This document shows positions 41,602 through 44,625 of a DNA stretch of 44,625 nt, piece by piece. The DNA is taken from the NCBI GenBank assembly GCA_048594975.1, contig JBMDXQ010000146.1, forward strand, positions 1-44,625, read 5' to 3'. Within the stretch, counting starts at the first letter, position 1; each line of letters begins with the position of its first letter. The notes below the pieces were generated by a model. The model was not told the origin of the DNA and searched no databases. It saw only the letters and a list, made by a program, of their open reading frames with translations. Both the position numbers and the translations under genes were made by a program. This DNA is from JBMDXB01 sp048594975. Its GTDB lineage: Bacteria > Acidobacteriota > Vicinamibacteria > Vicinamibacterales > 2-12-FULL-66-21.

Positions 41602-42789
41602 TTAGTTCAGCCCTGTCACCTGCCCGAAGGCCGCCTCACGGTACGCCGCGAGCGCACCGCGCGTCTCAGCCCTGATAGCCACGAGATTCTTGACGAAGAA
41701 ATCCGAGTGGCTATTCGAAGCCTCGACGCGCAGGCCGCCGCGCCGGAAGTACTGCGCGGCCGTCTTGAAGCAGCCGACGAGCGCAGTCCCGGCAGCGATC
41801 GCCGGCGTGACGGCGACTGGCCGGCCCCACAGCGTCTTCGGTCCCGGCGCTGCGAGGGGCCCGCCACTGGCGATGTAATCGCCCGCGGCGTTCTTCAACA
41901 GCAGGATGCTCTCCCAATTCACCGGATTGACCACGTAGCCGTCCACTTCCAGCGATGTGGCGGTTTCGATGATGCCGGTCTGCTTCAGGATCGCATCGGC
42001 GTTCGTGTCGGCGCCGCGCGGGTGCGCCGCCGTGATCCCCGGCAGGTTCATCAGCCCGAGGATGTTCGGGGCGATGCCGTCGCCCCCGAGCAGCTGGTCG
42101 TCTTCCTTCAGCTGGACGAACAACCGCAGGCGCACGTCGAGATACGCGCGCAAGGCGGGCACGTCCTCGAGGATCTCCTCGGTGACCGGCAGCCAGGTCG
42201 CGATCTTCCGCACGGGCGCCGTCGCGCCGTCGAACACGATCGTTGACTCGGGTTTCGCCGCGCCTTCCGCGACGGTATCCGCCGCGTTCGTGGTCGCCGC
42301 GGTCTCGCGCATGAACCCGACGGTGTTGGACTCCGTCGTGCCGGGCGCGATGAGGTCCGCGACGGTCAGCCGCCGGCTGGGAAGCGGCAGCAGCCCGGGC
42401 TGATAGTCCACGAGCACGGCGGCGCCCCCGCTCGCCGCGTCCTCGGTCAGGGTCGCGGCCATGAGCTCCGAGCTGGGGCTCTGCCAGGTGCCCGAGGGGA
42501 CCTGGCCGCGGTGTTTCAGCAGCCACTTGCCCATCTCGCTGTCTAGGATCTGGGCGCCGAGCGAGGCGCCGCCGGTGCCGCGCCCGCCGGAGCCGGTCAT
42601 GCCGGCCGAGAGCCGGGTGATCTCCGCGCTCATGTTCGCGTCGCCCTGGAGCTGGTCGAGCAAGCGCCTCGCCTCGCTCACGCGCACGAGCGCGCCCGCC
42701 ATCGTCTGTTGGTCGACGCCGCGCGCTTTCATCGTCAGCGCCTCGTGTCGTGCCTCGTCGTACCGTGCCTGGGCCTGTTGAAGGGTCAT
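41602..42789 (-). CDS. HK97-family phage major capsid protein
   Basis: A 395-residue capsid protein. Residues 1-60 are a charged coiled-coil scaffold-like part (QQAQARYDEARHEALTMKAR, LVRVSEARRLLDQL). The HK97 core shows GGAAVLVDYQPGLLPLPSRR, VADLIAPGTTESNTVGFMRE, PVRKIATWLPVTEEILED, RLRLFVQLKEDDQLLGGDG and ILGLMNLPGI, then the P-domain and NPVNWESILLLKNAAGDYIA, PKTLWGRPVAVTPAIAAGTA and the closing SDFFVKNLVAIRAETRGALA. It is full length, with no sign of decay. No protease gene lies before it and no portal is seen, which is odd for a complete phage. Confidence 0.92.
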   Translation of the reverse strand: MTLQQAQARYDEARHEALTMKARGVDQQTMAGALVRVSEARRLLDQLQGDANMSAEITRLSAGMTGSGGRGTGGASLGAQILDSEMGKWLLKHRGQVPSGTWQSPSSELMAATLTEDAASGGAAVLVDYQPGLLPLPSRRLTVADLIAPGTTESNTVGFMRETAATTNAADTVAEGAAKPESTIVFDGATAPVRKIATWLPVTEEILEDVPALRAYLDVRLRLFVQLKEDDQLLGGDGIAPNILGLMNLPGITAAHPRGADTNADAILKQTGIIETATSLEVDGYVVNPVNWESILLLKNAAGDYIASGGPLAAPGPKTLWGRPVAVTPAIAAGTALVGCFKTAAQYFRRGGLRVEASNSHSDFFVKNLVAIRAETRGALAAYREAAFGQVTGLN

Positions 42790-43017
42790 CTGGTCCTACG
42801 CTTTCTCTTGTCGGTTGTTCTGCTGGTCCTCCTGGGCGTTTGATCCTGCGGCTGGTCGGCCGTGTGGCAGTCGCCATGCGGCAATCGCTGCAGCCGGTGT
42901 CGTCGCGCCCGTTGCCGGGTGTGGGCACTCGCTCCGTGGTTGCTGTTCGCGTCGAGCCGATCCTGGGACGTGGCGGCCGCGGGCCTCGCATCGTTGGCGG
43001 CGCGCTCCTGGTCCGTG

Positions 43018-43200
43018 TCAGGTCGAGGCTGTTTCTCCTTTCGCCGCGTACGCCGCGCGGTAGACCTGGGCGCGCGCGAACTGCTGGACCTTCGACGCGA
43101 GCGCCGCACGGGCGTCGGCGTCGAGGTGCACGCCGTGTCGCTCGGCCAGGCGCGCGAGCTCCTGGTCGACGAGCCGGGTCGCGGGGTCGAAGTCGTCCAT
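43018..43200 (-). CDS. Small acidic-basic hypothetical protein
   Basis: A 60-residue predicted helical protein beginning MDDFDPATRLVDQELARLAE, rich in Ala, Asp and Arg. GGAAG precedes ATG 43200; a GTG three codons earlier is possible. No family recognised. It lies between the capsid gene, 228 bases away, and the Zn-finger protein gene. Confidence 0.5.
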   Translation of the reverse strand: MDDFDPATRLVDQELARLAERHGVHLDADARAALASKVQQFARAQVYRAAYAAKGETAST

Positions 43201-43232
43201 CGCTTCCACGGTAACACCCCCAGCAAGGCGCC

Positions 43233-43568
43233 TCAGTTCGCGCCGAGTGTGGCGCCGAGCAGCTCGGTGAGCAGGTCGAACAGTTCGCGTCGCAGCTGGT
43301 TGATCTCCCGCTGGCGTTCAGCGCGCGTGTAGCCGCCGCCCACCGTGCGCCAAGCGACAATCGCGTCCTCGCGCACGCGCAGCTTCCGCTCGAGCCGCTG
43401 CCGCCGGCGCCGGCACGCCTCGCTGCAGTGCGTCGGAGGACGCCCGCCGCGCCACCGCACCGCCCGCCCACAGAGGCACGCGGAAGCCGCTGAGACTTTC
43501 GCGTCGGATGATGGCGCTGCAACGTTGTCGCTCGCGTCCGTCGCCGGTTCAGCTGGTGATTCGCTCAT
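43233..43568 (-). CDS. Small Zn-finger-like protein with basic helix
   Basis: A 111-residue protein. After a Ser/Ala/Asp-rich N-terminus comes ACLCGRAVRWRGGRPPTHCS, with C-x-C and then C-x3-C (THCSEACRRRR), a likely zinc site, followed by a long basic helix (RRRRQRLERKLRVREDAIVA) and a coiled coil (REINQLRRELFDLLTELLGA). This suggests nucleic-acid binding. ATG 43568 is used; a GTG four codons upstream is possible. No named family. Confidence 0.6.
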   Translation of the reverse strand: MSESPAEPATDASDNVAAPSSDAKVSAASACLCGRAVRWRGGRPPTHCSEACRRRRQRLERKLRVREDAIVAWRTVGGGYTRAERQREINQLRRELFDLLTELLGATLGAN

Positions 43569-43834
43569 GGTCGGGTCCACGCAGGCACCACGCTAACTCG
43601 GTCGCACGGCGCGACTTGACGCCGCTCCGGCGACGATCCGAGGGTAGGGGGGCTTCGGCATCGCCACGGACGACCCGAGCAGAACCCCTGGGGAACGTCG
43701 CTCAAGTGGACGCGAAATTGCGCACGGGGGTCCAGGTCGCCCGGGCAGCACGTCGCGGGACCGTCTGGTTGACCCCAGGAGCCACGATCTCTGCGCGGGG
43801 CGTAGGGTCGCATGGGGCCAGCATGAGCGGCTCC

Positions 43835-44026
43835 TCAATGAACGCGCCGTTGACCATCGGCGGTCGACTGATTCCGCGCCTTCTTCGGTTTCACGTTCAG
43901 GTCGGCCAACTGCCGCTTGAAGTCGTCGAACTGCGCCGCAACCGCTCCGCGCCGCTGCTCGGGTTCGAGCGGGAGGCCGTCGTCGCCGATCACGTCGTTT
44001 GCGTGGTCCCGCTTCCGCTTCGCCAT
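43835..44026 (-). CDS. Small basic hypothetical protein
   Basis: A 63-residue protein, MAKRKRDHANDVIGDDGLPL, then EPEQRRGAVAAQFDDFKRQL and a basic tail. GGAGG nine to ten bases before ATG 44026 is a strong start signal. Basic ends and a central helix suggest a DNA- or protein-binding accessory. No family recognised. Confidence 0.55.
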   Translation of the reverse strand: MAKRKRDHANDVIGDDGLPLEPEQRRGAVAAQFDDFKRQLADLNVKPKKARNQSTADGQRRVH

Positions 44027-44043
44027 TGTGTTCAACCTCCTCC

Positions 44044-44490
44044 TCATGCCACCGCTTTGGCGGCGTCGAGGGCCGCGGCCAGGTCTGCCGGGATCGGTAC
44101 GCCGGCGGCCATCCGCCAGGCGATCGCGCAGCGCCAGCACCGGCCGAAGATGGCCTCGGCCAGCCCGTCACCGCACGAGAAGCACGAGCCCGTCGCGTAC
44201 GGCACCTGTCGGAACAGGAACGCCGGGACGCCGGGCGCTGCGGTTTCGGCGAGCTGGCGAGCGAACACCTCGCGACGCGCCTGCACGCCGGCATCGCAGC
44301 ACCGCACGAGCATCAGCAGGTCCGCCTTGTGCGCGCGGAGCGCGCCCAGGAGCTCGGGGGTTAGCTTGGCCGGCGGGCGGACGCGCAGCCGGTCGCCGTC
44401 CACCTGAACGTCGAACCCCTCCGCTTCCAGCCGCAGCAAGAGCGGCAGCGCCGGCCCGGTGAACACGTCGGCCGTCACAGTTCGAGCCAT
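44044..44490 (-). CDS. TubC-docking-like domain plus zinc ribbon
   Basis: A 148-residue protein. Residues about 10-55 (LPLLLRLEAEGFDVQVDGDR, then LTPELLGALRAHKADLLMLV) resemble the TubC N-terminal docking domain of NRPS/PKS proteins, also common in small proteins of mobile elements. Residues about 102-120 have CFSCGDG and GRCWRC, a zinc ribbon. There are no synthetase genes here, so docking with the partner encoded upstream (its gene overlaps by 16 bases) is more likely. Function unknown. Confidence 0.7.
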   Translation of the reverse strand: MARTVTADVFTGPALPLLLRLEAEGFDVQVDGDRLRVRPPAKLTPELLGALRAHKADLLMLVRCCDAGVQARREVFARQLAETAAPGVPAFLFRQVPYATGSCFSCGDGLAEAIFGRCWRCAIAWRMAAGVPIPADLAAALDAAKAVA

Positions 44491-44625
44491 GCGTCCTCGT
44501 CCGGCGCCGCGGGGCGTCTTTCGGTGGCAGGTGGGTCTTCAGGGCGGAACCCCGGCCCCCACACCCGAGTCCTTGACGAATCAGCGGTATTCGCGGCGGC
44601 ACCCGGACCCGCGTGGGTCCCCCCG
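44475..44625 (-). CDS. C-terminal end of a gene running off the window
   Basis: An open frame of 50 codons from the window edge to a TGA at 44475, ending RRPAAPDEDAWLEL. It overlaps the start of the TubC-like gene by 16 bases, the usual spacing in this element, and has no internal stop. Pro/Ala-rich composition gives no family; from the position in the element a primase or replication protein is a guess only. Confidence 0.45.
   Translation of the reverse strand, partial: GGTHAGPGAAANTADSSRTRVWGPGFRPEDPPATERRPAAPDEDAWLEL

Larger units (their letters stand above)
38904..44625. mobile_element. Integrated element at tRNA-Leu, phage satellite or decayed prophage, right end off window
   Basis: Left boundary at the tRNA-Leu fragment. 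Contents from left: tyrosine integrase, ribbon-helix-helix regulator, HEPN-motif protein, second ribbon-helix-helix protein, HK97-type capsid protein, three small proteins, TubC-docking-like protein and the end of another gene. Every gene reads leftward. Two gaps (42790-43017 and 43569-43834) show no convincing gene. No portal, terminase, tail or lysis gene is seen in 5.7 kb. Confidence 0.75.

Noticed and set aside
42790..43017. Gene in the gap between the capsid and the 60-residue protein
   Set aside because: The open frame here is Arg/Thr-rich, has no start signal of its own and no recognisable domain.
41711..43522. 603-codon minus-strand frame across the capsid gene
   Set aside because: It is a different frame from the capsid protein and reads as Arg-rich filler.

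Overview
This is a high-GC bacterial chromosome segment with an integrated mobile element at its right end. Gene content (secreted class-C-type serine hydrolases, an S9 peptidase, secreted TonB-C-terminal proteins, a soluble group 3b-like [NiFe] hydrogenase, a NtrC-type regulator) and its peculiar intergenic hexamer arrays suggest an Acidobacteriota relative (Vicinamibacteria-like). That taxonomic placement is inference; there is no rRNA or ribosomal marker in the window.

Left part (1-9952). A leftward group encodes a dienoyl-CoA-hydratase-like enoyl-CoA hydratase, a DUF485 protein and an ActP-type acetate/cation symporter that runs off the window start. Two degenerate GTCAGA-type arrays in inverted orientation flank the hydratase gene. 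Rightward from 3010 lies a tight five-gene operon: isocitrate/isopropylmalate-type dehydrogenase, HMG-CoA-lyase-like enzyme, class III CoA-transferase, and large and small subunits of an aconitase-family hydro-lyase. Together they could interconvert an acyl-CoA plus a 2-oxoacid with a decarboxylated 2-oxoacid (for example a citramalate-type route), but the substrate is unknown. A creatininase-family amidase and a MoaD-like/Mut7-C RNase protein follow.

Centre (9972-23355). Two divergent secreted proteins are followed by a sigma54-activator response regulator and a good sigma54-type promoter at 13362-13377. Downstream is a tightly packed ten-gene operon: two receiver proteins, a receiver-kinase hybrid, the four subunits of a sulfhydrogenase-like NiFe hydrogenase (beta, gamma, delta, alpha), a membrane sensor kinase, the hydrogenase maturation protease and a radical SAM protein. 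The small subunit has Glu where the second proximal-cluster Cys is expected, and both kinases lack the acidic residue after the phospho-accepting His.

Right-centre (23522-38831). Ordinary chromosomal genes: a flippase-like membrane protein, an ABC exporter pair, a GNAT-like protein, two serine hydrolases, an outer-membrane barrel, an S9 peptidase, a CBS-domain protein with a secreted propeller-like partner, a secreted beta-helix protein, two secreted TonB-C-terminal proteins and a third, internally deleted and frameshifted TonB paralogue.

Right end (38904-44625). A 3' half of a tRNA-Leu(UAA) gene, without its 5' half, marks an attachment site. Inside it are a tyrosine integrase, two ribbon-helix-helix regulators, a protein with a HEPN-like RNxxxH motif, a lone HK97-fold major capsid protein, small Zn-finger and basic proteins, a TubC-docking-like protein and the end of another gene. 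All read leftward. No portal, terminase or tail gene is visible, so this may be a capsid-carrying phage satellite or a decayed prophage; the element continues beyond the window.
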